A stretch of DNA of 64,000 nucleotides from Glossina fuscipes (taxonomy: Eukaryota; Arthropoda; Insecta; Diptera; Glossinidae). The stretch is from positions 5,193,978 to 5,257,977 of the forward strand of contig NW_023998414.1 in the NCBI RefSeq assembly GCF_014805625.2, read 5' to 3'. Positions within the stretch are counted from its first letter, which is position 1; each line of letters begins with the position of its first letter. A program made the translations under genes and the position numbers. The notes under the pieces are model-generated. The model was given only the letters and a program-made list of their open reading frames with translations, ran no database searches and had not been told where the DNA came from. This document shows, in pieces, positions 51,745-61,712 of the stretch.

Positions 51745-51815
51745 GCACGAGTAAGTGGGTCAGTCGGTAGAGGCATAGCCAAACACCCGCTAGACTTGCA
51801 GCCGTCACCAACTCT
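51745..51815 (+). mobile_element. Possible tRNA-Lys-like SINE head
   Basis: GGGTCAGTCGGTAGAGGCAT is close to a tRNA-Lys A box (compare GCTCAGTCGGTAGAGCAT). Sequence after it (caaacacccgctagacttgc) shows no clear B box. Single-motif evidence. Confidence 0.3.
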
Positions 51816-52151
51816 CTATCTCTTTCCCTCATTGCAGTTCTTTGTAATCGTTGCCATGTTAAGCGAATACGGGGCATCCCTTAAGTGATCGGTCATATTA
51901 TAAAAAGAGAAAAATAAAATGCGATTGGATCGAGAGACAGCTAAATCGATTCATGATCTTATACGGATCAGTAGAAATTTTTTTGAGGCGTCTCTTTCTA
52001 TGTGTTATAAAGTAAAAGATTACTTTAGTATATCTACTCGATCAGCAACACTTTCGTGGTAGGTATGAAAAACTACTTTTTCGTTTTAAAAAATAAAATA
52101 TAATATAAAACAAAGTCAAAGAAATGCAAAATAGTTTTATTTATTTATATT

Positions 52152-52166
52152 TTTTTTTTTTTCAAT

Positions 52167-52193
<27 letters not shown>
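52152..52193. repeat. T12 followed by (GA)n
   Basis: A T run, then atagagagagag to 52193. A T run of 28 follows at 52408-52435. Confidence 0.9.
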
Positions 52194-52197
<4 letters not shown>

Positions 52198-52404
52198 CAA
52201 GCATTTTTGTTATGTGTACATAATACACGCATAAAAATAAAATTGAAATGGATTTTCAGTTTGTGTAAATTCAACCTAAATTTATGTAGATTTTCTATTA
52301 AGTTTTTAGCTTTATGCTGCTGCTTCTGTTCGTTGGCTGTTTGTTTTTGTATTCCTTTGTACTAAAAAGCAAATTTGCCTTAGTTTTTGCATAAGAATTT
52401 CTTC

Positions 52405-52437
<33 letters not shown>

Positions 52438-52659
52438 TGCAAAACGTTTAAGAGCAAGTAAGTGGATTTATAGGGTAATGGGTTAAAGAAAACTATTTAA
52501 AATTTACTGCGAATAAAATTCTATTACAAATTTCTTTCATTTTCTTAAGTCAAACAAGGCCACTAGGAAAGAATTTAATGAAAATAATTAATAAGAAAAG
52601 AAATAAGATAAGAACATTATGATAAACTTGGACGAATTATACCATGCTACTGCATTATT

Positions 52660-52830
52660 TCAGAGTCATTTCTTGAATCAGTCAATTTGTCTGTCATACA
52701 AGACGCATATTTTAAGCTATTTTGACAACGTTTGGCATATTAAGCTGTTTTGGTCCAAAAGTAGACGTTAGCTAGAAATGATTCGGATCAGAATTTCCGT
52801 ATTACGGCCTCATTTTGAAAAAGTCATTGT
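52660..52830 (+). repeat. TACCC-ended interspersed family, fragment
   Basis: TTTGTCTGTCATAC, CTATTTTGACAACGTTTGGCA, GTTTTGGTCCAAAAGTAGACG and ATGATTCGGATCAG give the core of the family. Both ends are missing. Confidence 0.45.
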
Positions 52831-53488
52831 ATGAAAAAATTTCGCAATTTTTTCAAAACATCCCAGCAAAAGTCGCTGAATAGTAAAATGACAGCATATA
52901 GAATTAATTCGAAAAATTTGGATCAGCTTAGGCATACAAATATTCCTACCTAGAGAGTATGTCTTTACTTGGCAGAAAGAAATCATTTTTAATATTTTGC
53001 GATGAAAATGTGTCCATAACAGCGACTTATATATCATAAAAATTAGTCACAACAAATTTGAACCACGTGGCTGTATGGTTTAAACCGTCAATCTATATCA
53101 ACATTGCCATGAAATGTAAGCGCTTTTATGGCAACAAAGTTAAATTTGCAGTACTCTATGGTGAAACACTCTAACAAGATAATTAATTTTTGGTAAATTT
53201 GGACCAAATTAGTTCACGTTTTGAACCAACACCCCTATAAGGGGTTAGTTAATTAACCAATGTCTTATAATACTTTTTTCTTTTGCAGTTCATCTTCTTA
53301 CATTAATTCTGTGGGTGCTCTCTTTAAAATTTCGCGAATTTCGCGGTTAATTGCACTAAGAATTTTTTTTTTTTTTTTGATCAAATGGCAAGATTTTCCA
53401 AGATATAGTTAACTGTGACATCCAGTTGATAGATTGGTTTTTTTTTTTTTGAGATAAACATAAGAAAATTATTTCATATAAGACTTAC

Positions 53489-53618
53489 GTGGGATCAGGT
53501 TTTCCTTCGGCCTCACATTCAATAATGAACGGTTTATCGCTTTCCTTATTCTGTTGAGCAACTTTAAATAAAAGTTCATCAGTCGGTGGTTGTTTGATAA
53601 TGCGAGGCGGTGAGTTTA
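53489..53618 (-). CDS. Nrg: Neuroglian second coding exon (N-terminal half of Ig domain 1)
   Basis: The exon translates to an extracellular Ig segment: SPPRIIKQPP, then LLFKVAQQNKESD, then PFIIECEAEGKPDP. Drosophila Neuroglian as I remember it has RPPRITKQP, LLFKVAQQNKESD and PFIIECEADGQPEP at the same place, so the match is nearly complete. The Cys in IIECEAEG is the first of the two disulfide cysteines of Ig1. The partner Cys must be in the next exon. The exon is 130 nt: two bases completing the previous codon, 42 codons and two bases left over. The acceptor is atacaactatag and the donor gtaagt. The next exon should open with a base completing Thr and continue toward the Trp of Ig1. It was not found in the window. 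Confidence 0.93.
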
Positions 53619-53734
53619 CTATAGTTGTATAAAAAGAAAAACAAAAAACAACAAAGAAAAAAACGTTTAAAAAGTTATCATTGTTTTATTTGACGATACA
53701 AGGGTATATTAAGGAAGAACTTGAGATAGACCCA

Positions 53735-53965
53735 CCTTTGATTCAGAATGATTTTCTGAATTCGTATAAGTTTTTCTGTCCATATTTCCGTCTTGTTTTC
53801 TTAGGTTCAACTTGACGGTTGCAAGTTTTCATATGATTCGCTATACTGTCGTGTTTTGGCCTAAGGATCAACGCCCATCAAAATGATTCGACTCGGACAA
53901 CTTTATTTTGGAAAATCATTCTATTAAAAAATTGTATTAAGCGAAGCGCTGTGGGCCCGTGGCCC
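53735..53965 (+). repeat. TACCC-ended interspersed family, fragment beside Nrg exon 2
   Basis: GATTCAGAATGATTTTCTG, TTTCTGTCCATATTTCCGTC, CGTGTTTTGGCCTAAGGATC and ATGATTCGACTCGGAC keep the family word order. It begins only about 115 bp upstream of the Nrg exon 2 acceptor. Confidence 0.5.
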
Positions 53966-54639
53966 AACATAGTGTTTTTTCTGGCTTGCTATTTTGAAAT
54001 TCTAAAAGAAAATCTTTTTGATATTCATTCGAACAGTTTTACTGTTATTACATTGTGCTCCCGAATTGAAAATTAAAAAACAACAAAAAATGAATTTAAT
54101 TAATCTAAAGTCAACTGCGATTGTAAAGATGTACTTTTAATGCTTTCCTTTAGTAATCGCTTTGCTTTAAAAATTCAATGTTACATGAGACACTCAAACT
54201 TGGACTTTTCTTAGAACTCAGATAATCACAACAAATCGATCAACAGTAGAAACGTGAAGGAAGTGGAGGAGAACGTCGTGAACATTAGTGGGGAGGACAT
54301 AACACGCATAATTTATTCTTGCAGTAAAAAATAAAATCTAGAGAATTATAAAAACATCGCTTATTGAATTGCGTGGCATATCGAAATGATTCGAGCGTAT
54401 TACTGCTACTCGAGATATAGCTTGGGTCATTAAATCGTTTAGCTCTCCGCTACAACATATCTTTCTATAAAGGCATATCAACAATGGCTAATTAATTTTA
54501 GTAATTTATTAAAGGTTTTCATAAGGTCGCCTTCGACAGATGATTCATTTTTAATACCCATCAACAAAGCATACGATTTGTATTCATTGTGTCAAAATGT
54601 TTGCAGCACTCAAAATGATGCTTCAGAAATTCAATATGA

Positions 54640-55880
54640 ACATCCAGTTCCAAATCGTTTTAAGTATATCCCTCCGCTCGAGTGTGTAGTGTCCGATCCG
54701 GCCGAAGTTTTTCGAAATATTTAAAGAACAGATTTTAGCGCCGACGTTTTTAAACAAATACCCTTTGGAAACCACTCTGCCTTCAGTTAAAGAATGCCAA
54801 TCAAACTAACGTGAACTTCATACGCTACATTGCTTAGAGAAACCTTCTTCACGTAAACGCCGTTGTTTAACTTCGTAAAATGCTCGTTATAAGCAAACTT
54901 GGCTATGGTTTGATCATATATGACAGCAAAAGCGAAGCGAATCGAATATAAATATTTTGAAATAAAATTATCACCAAGTGGTTAGTGGCAGTGCATATGC
55001 TTTGCGAACCACACCCATCAAAAATATTATTATGGAGACCGGCGTTCCACCATTAGAAAAGAGAGTGTACGAGTTAAAAGACATAATTATACCGAACTGT
55101 TGAAGAAGATGTTAAACCGGCCCTTACTGCCAAAAGAAACCATAGATACTAATTCGCAATTAACATCCGCATAGATGTTGCAAAAGAAACAGACATTTAC
55201 CTAAACTGTGGGATTAACATGTCGGGGGCTTGAAAAATGTAAACGTTTCCAATTGAGCTGACCTGTACGCAGTAGTGGATGTCACAGGGCAAGTGCAAAT
55301 TTATCGCTCTCTACACGAAAGTGTGTCAATGATTTACAACTGTACCTGGAGCAATTCTTCAAGATACAAAGCGTAATTTGAAAGGCTTATCACCACAAAT
55401 ACTTTGTCGGGCATAAAACCTACTTGTATCCTACCTGCAATATCAACTGAAACAGCATTAACAAATTAGGAAATGTCATCGCCGCGTACAGAGACAAAAC
55501 AAGAATTTTTTGGGTTCCAAGTCATATTGGCCTGGATTGATCCGCAGCGGTTGCACCGACGCAATGCAAAAGTTTGACCCTCAAAAGTTGTATTCACTCT
55601 CGGTATTCAATCAACGTTAGGAAAATCAAAATGAAAACATTTTGAAGAGACCGACTTGGGCATACTATTGCAACGCATCAACGGTATGGAACCGTAAGAA
55701 TTCTACGATTGTGGAAAATATCTTACGATTAAACATATACTCTGTCAAAATCTTTCTAATATTCGAAGATTAATTTTCGGAGCATCTAACGCTACGGACA
55801 GCTTGAAAATGCCTTTTGAACTTAATGTCAATAAAATTTGTAACTTAATTAAGGCTGCTAAACTAATCACCTAATCTATC
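54640..55880 (+). mobile_element. Heavily decayed non-LTR retrotransposon remnant (jockey/I-like)
   Basis: Short coding-like pieces in several frames suggest the 3' half of a non-LTR element. TPIKNIIMETGVPPLEKRVYEL (about 55010-55075) resembles the linker before the RNase H region. FWVPSHIGL (about 55508-55535) resembles the RNase H motif F/W-V-P-G-H-x-G. CQNLSNIRRLIFGASNATDS and NKICNLIKAAKL (about 55742-55865) resemble the C-terminal 'C-x(n)-R-x-L-G ... F-I-K' tail. Stops and frame breaks are dense. The boundaries are approximate. Confidence 0.45.
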
Positions 55881-55884
55881 TAAG

Positions 55885-57333
55885 AAGCGAAAAGAAAAAG
55901 ACGTGATAATCTTATTAGCTAATACACGTTCGACTTTTAGTCTTCGAGTTTATTCTTTTGATCCAAAGAAAATATATGAAATGATCGAATGACGGACGAC
56001 AAGTTGAAAATGTGAACAATTTGGAATTGGAATCATATCTCAATATATCTTAAATTTATGAATTTACGAAAAATAATGGAAACTTTGTTTGATTTATTTG
56101 ATATGAATGCTCAGACCGCTGTCCGTTTTCATTAGATTAAGGAGTGATGTGTGCATGAATAGTATGCATGAACAATAGACTAATTTGCTAAAGTGTATAG
56201 TCTGGCAATACATGGAAACACATGTTTGGTGCGAGATACACAAACAATATGTTGCAACAACGTTAAAGATAACGTTAACAAAATCAATGTAAACACATGC
56301 TAGCATCGTACATCGCTTGTATTGGTCTATGCAAGAGATAACGACATGAAGAGGATGAATGCCTGGTTGTTTGGCATGAGATGACTGGTTTGCTAACTCT
56401 GCCCTGGCAGCGCAATGCACATGCACATGCATGCATCCACATACAAACATGCATGCATATTTAGTAGATATCATGAGTATGAATCCAATCCAATTTGAAA
56501 ACCATGTTGCTCAACTACATTTATAGGCAGCAGCAGCGCATAGGATATAAGCAACGAGAAACTCTATTAATATTGTTGCACGTTGAAAAGTAAAAGCATA
56601 ACAATCTACACATACCTATATTAGAGTTGTGTAAACAACTTTGTAATCTATGGATTAGTCAAGGTTAGAAAGGAGAGAGTGTAGAGCACTAACAAATAGA
56701 TGAAAAAAAAAAAAATAAATAAATAAAAAATAAAATAAAACGTAAATTGGCTACAGTCTGATAAAAGCAACGACAATTTGTCAAAGTCATTCATTTGGGT
56801 TTTGTGAAATTTTCAAGAAGAAGAAGAAAAAAAAAAAACGAAAAAATTTATAAAATAAATAAATGAAAGAAAAAACGATCATTGGTCTACCGGTATTAAG
56901 CCAATTTTTTAACCACAATTATTGCGAGAATGTCAACCCAATCGAAGTTTGCTTTTCTATTCAGTAGACAGTGTTATGTTTTTTTTTTTTTTTTTTTTGC
57001 TTATTTTAAGCCCGAAAGCATAAAGTCAATAAATGTAGAGACACAAGTGTTTGAATGTTTCCGTTTACGACATAGGGCAGGTAATGGAATCCTTGTTATG
57101 TAAACATAGTGGCTTGAAAATGTCTGCACGCTTACTCGTTCTTCGAAATCATAAAAAAGCAAGAATATATCATTGATAGGAATTTCGTTTTATATAATGA
57201 TTTAATATCTAATAGTTCACCTGTAGTCAAAATCTTGTTCTTATTGCTTCAATAGTTAGATATTAAGTGTATTTGTATTAGAGGAGAACATGAAATAAGA
57301 GTAATATGACGAAATACATGACAGCTTTATGAG

Positions 57334-57364
<31 letters not shown>

Positions 57365-57465
57365 AAATTATTAACTAATGGAACAGTTATATACTAAGCG
57401 TTTGCATGTATTTTGATCACTTTTCCCACTTGGAAAAAGCCGTTTATTGAGAAAACATGATAGAA
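55885..57465. other. Unassigned part of Nrg intron 1
   Basis: Contains the longest chance ORF of its area (minus strand, 56094-56474), A-rich tracts at 56701-56745 and 56820-56870, and two T runs. Confidence 0.4.
57333..57358. repeat. Poly(T) tract
   Basis: About 25 T. Another of 18 T lies at 56981-56998. Confidence 0.9.
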
Positions 57466-57469
57466 TATA

Positions 57470-58310
57470 GAGTAATGCAAATATTTTCCGTTATTTTCTA
57501 CAACTTTTCCCCATTTATCGCCATGGAAACATGGCGATATCGTATCGAATAATTATCGATATTGGTTTGGCAATGAATCAATCATCGACCCATTTTCTCA
57601 CTTCTTCAGCATTTCTGGCATGCGGTACCTTGATTAAAAGGCGCTATATCTGGTGAATATGCTGGACGTCGCAGAGCTTCCCATTCGAGTTGCAACCGTG
57701 TATCCTTGACAAATCTTGCAACATGTGACCGAGTTTTGCCATATAAGTGAATAACTCTGCGTCAGTCAACCACTATTGCTGGTCTTTTTTGCAACAATAC
57801 ACCGTTAAATTTGCTCAGTTGACGTCGATAGACATCCGCAGTAACAATTTCATTCAGTTTTAGAAGCTCGTAGCACACTGCACCTTACTTATCCCATTAT
57901 ATGCACAGCACACTGCACCTTACTTATCCCATTATATGCACAGCAAAACTTTATGTCCGTGAACATTCCGCTTCGGTGTCAATGTGGATAGCCCCCCTCG
58001 ACTAAGCCACGACCTTTTGTGGTTGGGATTGTCGTAGTAGTGCTTTTGCACTTTTCCCCACAGAAAATCCTACTTTTCTGCCTGGCAAGCAATGAAACCG
58101 TGATAATGGAACGGGTCGAAATTGAATTTTCATCCAATTTGTGTGGTTGCTATGTGCCCTCCTTTTGGAACTTTTCTATTGCATGTAAACATGTAGAAAC
58201 GATTGGTTTACCAACTGTTAAGCTTTTCGAAAGCTCTTTGGGCATTTTTGTCTTGCAAGCCGTTCTTTGTCATTGACATCAAGATCAGCGCTTTTAACTA
58301 AACTCGAAAC
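57470..58310 (-). mobile_element. Decayed mariner-family transposon, minus strand
   Basis: Read on the minus strand from 58310 down, the mariner order is preserved: DLDVNDKERLARQK, then KLDENSISTRSIITVSLLARQK, VHGHKVLLCI-x-WDK, YELLK-like and YRRQLSKFN-like segments, then VILLYGKTRSHVARFVKDT and EWEALRRPAYSPDIAPF. It ends with EEVRKWVDD and GEKL-x-KITENI. The Asp of the usual DNARPH block is lost (GKTRSH), while the SPDIAP Asp remains. Many frame breaks, stops and a 35-bp tandem duplication (57872-57941) show it is dead. Sequence style is mauritiana-like, related to the copy at 59.4 kb but in the opposite orientation. It lies in Nrg intron 1. Confidence 0.82.
57872..57941. repeat. 35-bp perfect tandem duplication inside a mariner
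   Basis: AGCACACTGCACC..TATGCAC (35 bp) is present twice without a mismatch (57872-57906, 57907-57941). It disrupts the mariner frame. Identity despite decay around it implies a recent event or an assembly artefact. Confidence 0.9.
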
Positions 58311-58314
58311 TAAA

Positions 58315-59365
58315 CTCGTCAATTGGGATATAATGGAATCATTTCTAGGAGTGGTTGATGGTACTCGGCACCAGATTTCTTTAAATCAAACAACAAAAAT
58401 AATGAATATCAAAAATGCAATTTTATGCGTTCCATGATTAGCTTCTGTATGCATAGAATAACAATTCAATAACAGTAATTGAAAGAGTATTATTTTATGT
58501 AGAGAAAGGTCAAATCATCAAACTCAAACGCTTATAGTTCGTGTTACTTTATCCTTTTCATCAATAGATGTCGCTAATCAGAATCCATGCAAACACCTTT
58601 TATCTAAATCTTGATGATATGCTTGTCTTTTACAAGATCAATTTTTTTTTTTTTTCCTCAATACTCTAATCGATTTTTTGAAGAGAACAAAATAACAGTG
58701 AATCTTCGGTTGTTGATTAGCTGAATAACAAAAGAAGAAGAATATCAAGCAGCTTAGCAATATAAGCACAAAAAAATTGCTGTAATGCCCTACAATAAAT
58801 TGCTTCCAGACTATAAGAAAGTTTTTTTCGTCAAAGTATATGAGAGGTTAAAAACGCAGGCATTTTAAAGCGTTAAGGAGTAACATCACTATACCTTTGC
58901 AAAAAAAAAGAAAAAATTTTCTTCATTGGTTGAATAGATACATTAAACCTTAGAAGAGACGGATCAAAAACTCAAATGTCAAATGAATGTTTGCTAAGAA
59001 ATTCTTGTGGTCTTGCCTTTTTGACCACCAGCTTCTCTAATATATTAACAGATATTTTTGAGAAATCTTAATTCTCCTTGAATTTAAGCTGCTATAGTGA
59101 TGTTATCCCTTAAGCAATTTGACGGTTCATTATTTACATCGAAATATATAAAATATATATAAAGTAAGTCGGGAAAAATTGAAAAAAAAAAAAAAAAATA
59201 CATAAAATAAAAATAATTTCCGTCTTTTGAAAAAAAGTGGTCCCATCAGCAGGTTCGGTTGAAATTGCCAGATGTAAAATGTATTACCATAAACTTGATC
59301 ATCTGGTGACAACACTACCTTGAAGTGAATAACCGAATACACGTCATTCGTGGGAACTTTTTTTG
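58315..59365. other. Unassigned part of Nrg intron 1
   Basis: A T run at 58641, an A run at 59180-59198, and otherwise nothing recognised. It separates the two oppositely oriented mariners. Confidence 0.4.
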
Positions 59366-59369
59366 TTTT

Positions 59370-60110
59370 ACTTCTGCAATTCGAAGAAATTTCCAGCTGA
59401 GATCCATTGATTGCTTATAACAGCATATGGTGGTGCTTAAACAGAGAGCAGTTGGTCTGAGTGGTTTCAACATTTTGGTTTGACGTAGAAGACTAAGAAC
59501 GCAGTGGAATGCCGAAAGTGTGCGAATACACGGAATCCGAAGTATTATTGAAAAAAAACTCGGCAAAAGCTCAAAAAAACTTGCATTTAGATTATAAGTG
59601 ACTCAACAAACATTTTCACATTTGGTTAAAATCGTTAGGAATGATTCGAAAAGAAGGAAATTGGGTGCTGATGTGAACTGAAGCCAAGAGACGTGCAACG
59701 ACGATTTTGCACACATGAAATACTGTTTGCCAGGCATAACAGAAAGTGTGTTTTTTATCCTACAGTCAATAGTTATAAAAAATGGATCCACTTGGGTTAT
59801 TACCCAAGCAAGAGAAAATCAAAATTTTTGCTTGGAGCTCTCTACCGAGCACAATTCGCCTATTATTATTCCAGACAAGACAAACTTTTTCTCCTATACG
59901 GTAACGCCCGTCCGCATGTTGCGCCGCGGAACAAAACTTATAGGGAAACACTTAATTTGGCAGTCCTATCCCATCCGCCATTTTCACCAGAGATCGCTCC
60001 TTCCGATTATGCCTGAAGATACAAAACATTGCATCAATTATTCATGGATAACCTCAAGAGACAAAGACTTCTTCCAAAGTGTCCTCCGATTGCTGCCAGC
60101 ACACGAGCAA
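59370..60110 (+). mobile_element. Decayed mariner-family transposon, plus strand
   Basis: Recognisable pieces in order: TESSWSEWFQHFGL (about 59446-59490), then RKEGNWVLM-x-ELKPRDVQRRFCTHEILFARH (59650-59735). KKWIHLGYYPSKRKS (59777-59821) replaces the usual GDEKWIHYDNP block and has lost the first catalytic Asp. YGNARPHVAPRNKTYRETLNL follows, and then LSHPPFSPEIAPSDY (59960-60010). In this last block the usual SPD reads SPE. The middle, between the KKW and NARPH blocks, is shortened. The tail about 60050-60090 vaguely fits the mariner C-terminus in another frame. It is a non-autonomous fossil in Nrg intron 1. Confidence 0.85.
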
Positions 60111-60128
60111 GAAGTAAGGACTAGATCC

Positions 60129-60230
60129 GCATGAGTACCCGAGCAGGCAACGCTCAATGGTCGCGGATTCAAATCTCACGTGTGGTAAAGTTTTCAATAG
60201 AAGCGAGCATATGATCTTAAATCCACACTT
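60129..60230 (+). mobile_element. tRNA-Leu/Ser-like SINE, copy B
   Basis: It shares CAATGGTCG-x-GG, TCAAATCTCA and GTGTGGTAAAGTTTT with copy A, including the tail word cttaaatc. Roughly 14-17 nt corresponding to the anticodon arm are missing. It sits directly after the mariner remnant in Nrg intron 1. Confidence 0.6.
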
Positions 60231-60971
60231 TGTAAATGCATTTACAAAATATATCGAGGATAAAGAAATGCAATAAAAGTTATGGGTAATGATGGATGGA
60301 CGAGAATACTTTGAATAAAACGTCATTTACCGTTCTTTCACAATACTCTCCTAATTTTTGATAGCAACTTTTTGACGGTAACTTATTTGTACCCCTAATA
60401 GTTGAAGCTATTTGAAGTCCTTCTAAATGTTGCATACTGTTATTCCTGTGCGACAAGTGACGTAACGGTGTGAAGGAAAGTAAAATATACTTGAAAGTCT
60501 GCAGACTTTTGTAAACAACTGTATGTATACAAATACAAACAGAAAATTTAATTACATTACATTAGCCGAAAAGGTTGAACCATGAAAACCACGTTCATGA
60601 TGACGAGCACGAAAATTAGGAAAAAAATGAAGCAAACGTCAAATGCTAAAGATGAAGTTTAATGCAAAAGTTTTTTACTGAAAGATTGAAACTTTCTTTT
60701 TTAATTTAAAAAAAAAAAACTTTAGAAAAATTGTACTATAGTATGAGAAGAAGATAAAGTGTGTCATTATTCTTCGTTACATTGAATCGACAAATTGAAG
60801 AAATATTGATGGAAGTGTATTAACTAACATGTTACTAATCTTTCAGTTGTTGTAAATTTATATCATATATCATACATATATATATATATATATGCAGTTT
60901 TGTGTCGTTATGAACGTGACGTGCATCGATTAAAATTTATTTCAAAAACAAATCTGACGTTATATACTTAC

Positions 60972-61047
60972 TCATCGCTGTGATAGTGCCCAATATGGCA
61001 ACCAGCATGATGATGACGGCCAACGTGCTAGACGACTGCCGCCCCAT
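60972..61047 (-). CDS. Nrg: Neuroglian first coding exon (signal peptide)
   Basis: This exon encodes the secretion signal of the L1-type cell adhesion protein Neuroglian, a single-pass membrane protein of neurons, glia and epithelia. The ATG at 61047 reads MGRQSSSTLAVIIMLVAILG followed by TITAM: a short polar start, a hydrophobic core and small residues at the probable cleavage site. The context cgaaaATGG is a good insect start. The exon has 25 codons plus one base and ends at a consensus donor (gtaagt, starting 60971). That one-base overhang fits the two-base lead of the exon at 53618, so the junction codon is ATA. The fly protein likewise begins with M-x-R-Q-S and a hydrophobic stretch (recalled family knowledge). 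Calling this exon Nrg depends mainly on the next exon, which matches Drosophila strongly. Confidence 0.85.
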
Positions 61048-61078
61048 TTTCGAATGGTTTGAGTGTAGACGTATATGC
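61048..61078 (-). other. Nrg: Neuroglian 5' UTR segment with possible acceptor
   Basis: Just upstream of the Nrg ATG the minus strand reads cacatttacacag and then gcatatac, which looks like a 3' splice site at 61078. This suggests that a non-coding first exon lies further right, between about 61.1 and 62.9 kb. The evidence is the splice-site sequence only. Confidence 0.35.
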
Positions 61079-61227
61079 CTGTGTAAATGTGAATCCTTTT
61101 TAATATAAAATCTTCTCTTTCATACACACAAGTACACACTGTCCACGGATTAATGGAATGTGACTTTTCGAGTCTTATTTTTGGGGAAGGATTTCATATA
61201 ACTTATAATTAAAATCTTTGGTTTTCT

Positions 61228-61261
61228 TTTTTTTGTTTTTTTTTTTTTTTTTTTTTTTTTA
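61228..61261. repeat. Poly(T) tract in the divergent intergenic region
   Basis: T-rich with a single G near 61236 and a run of 24 T. Confidence 0.9.
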
Positions 61262-61644
61262 TTTATTTATATATATTTATTTCCCTTTTATGAACTTGTA
61301 GCACAAGCATTGACAAGATGAGATATATCTGCAATGGGATAGAAACGTATCTGCAAAGAAAGCAAAGAAAGAAAGAAAGATAAATTGTTTAGTAATATGT
61401 TTTACTCTATTTTATTTATTTATTTATTTTTATTTTTATTTTTAAGTAATTTCAAAATTAATCATCTGTATTGCACATACAACGTGATATAGAAGGAGAA
61501 GAAGAAAAACACGTTTTCTAGCTTCTATAATGTTCCAATAAACTAATTCTCAGGTAAACATTGATTTCACTTTTCACTCTAGCGTAAGGTGCTGTAATAT
61601 AATACAAAGGCTTGCTTTATTAAAATCTAAAAGACACTGGCCAG

Positions 61645-61712
61645 GTTGTGTGTATGTTGTGTATGTGTATGTGTATGCTTGTGTGTGTGCGTGTGTGTGT
61701 GTGTGTGTGTGT
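61645..61712. repeat. (GT)n microsatellite
   Basis: Interrupted at first (gtatgtgtatg), then a clean run of about eleven GT. Confidence 0.95.

Larger units (their letters stand above)
1..53488 (-). other. Nrg: Neuroglian intron 2 (partial, at least 53 kb)
   Basis: Downstream of the donor at 53488 no segment matching the rest of Ig1 or any later Nrg domain could be recognised down to position 1. The simplest reading is one very long intron that continues off the left edge. A short exon could have been missed by eye, because exons of about 150 nt without an internal Met are easy to overlook. The contents are almost wholly repeats, microsatellites and unassigned AT-rich sequence, listed separately. 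Confidence 0.55.
53619..60971 (-). other. Nrg: Neuroglian intron 1
   Basis: This 7.35 kb phase-1 intron lies between the signal-peptide exon and the first Ig exon, with a gtaagt donor and a tatag acceptor. It contains two mariner remnants (57.5-58.3 and 59.4-60.1 kb), a tRNA-like SINE (60.1 kb), a non-LTR retroelement remnant (54.6-55.9 kb) and one copy of the interspersed family (53.7 kb). No further coding exon was recognised. Confidence 0.8.

Noticed and set aside
56094..56474. Longest closed minus-strand ORF of the intron (126 codons, Cys-rich)
   Set aside because: No family resemblance, no splice or promoter context, and biased by CAT/TGCATG-rich sequence. Taken as chance.
56933..56965. 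Minus-strand words resembling the Nrg Ig1 segment K-x-FDW
   Set aside because: It lies inside intron 1, between exons 1 and 2, so it is in the wrong place for exon 3, and the flanks do not match Nrg.
58019..58276. 85-codon plus-strand ORF
   Set aside because: Antisense to the mariner transposase remnant on the minus strand.
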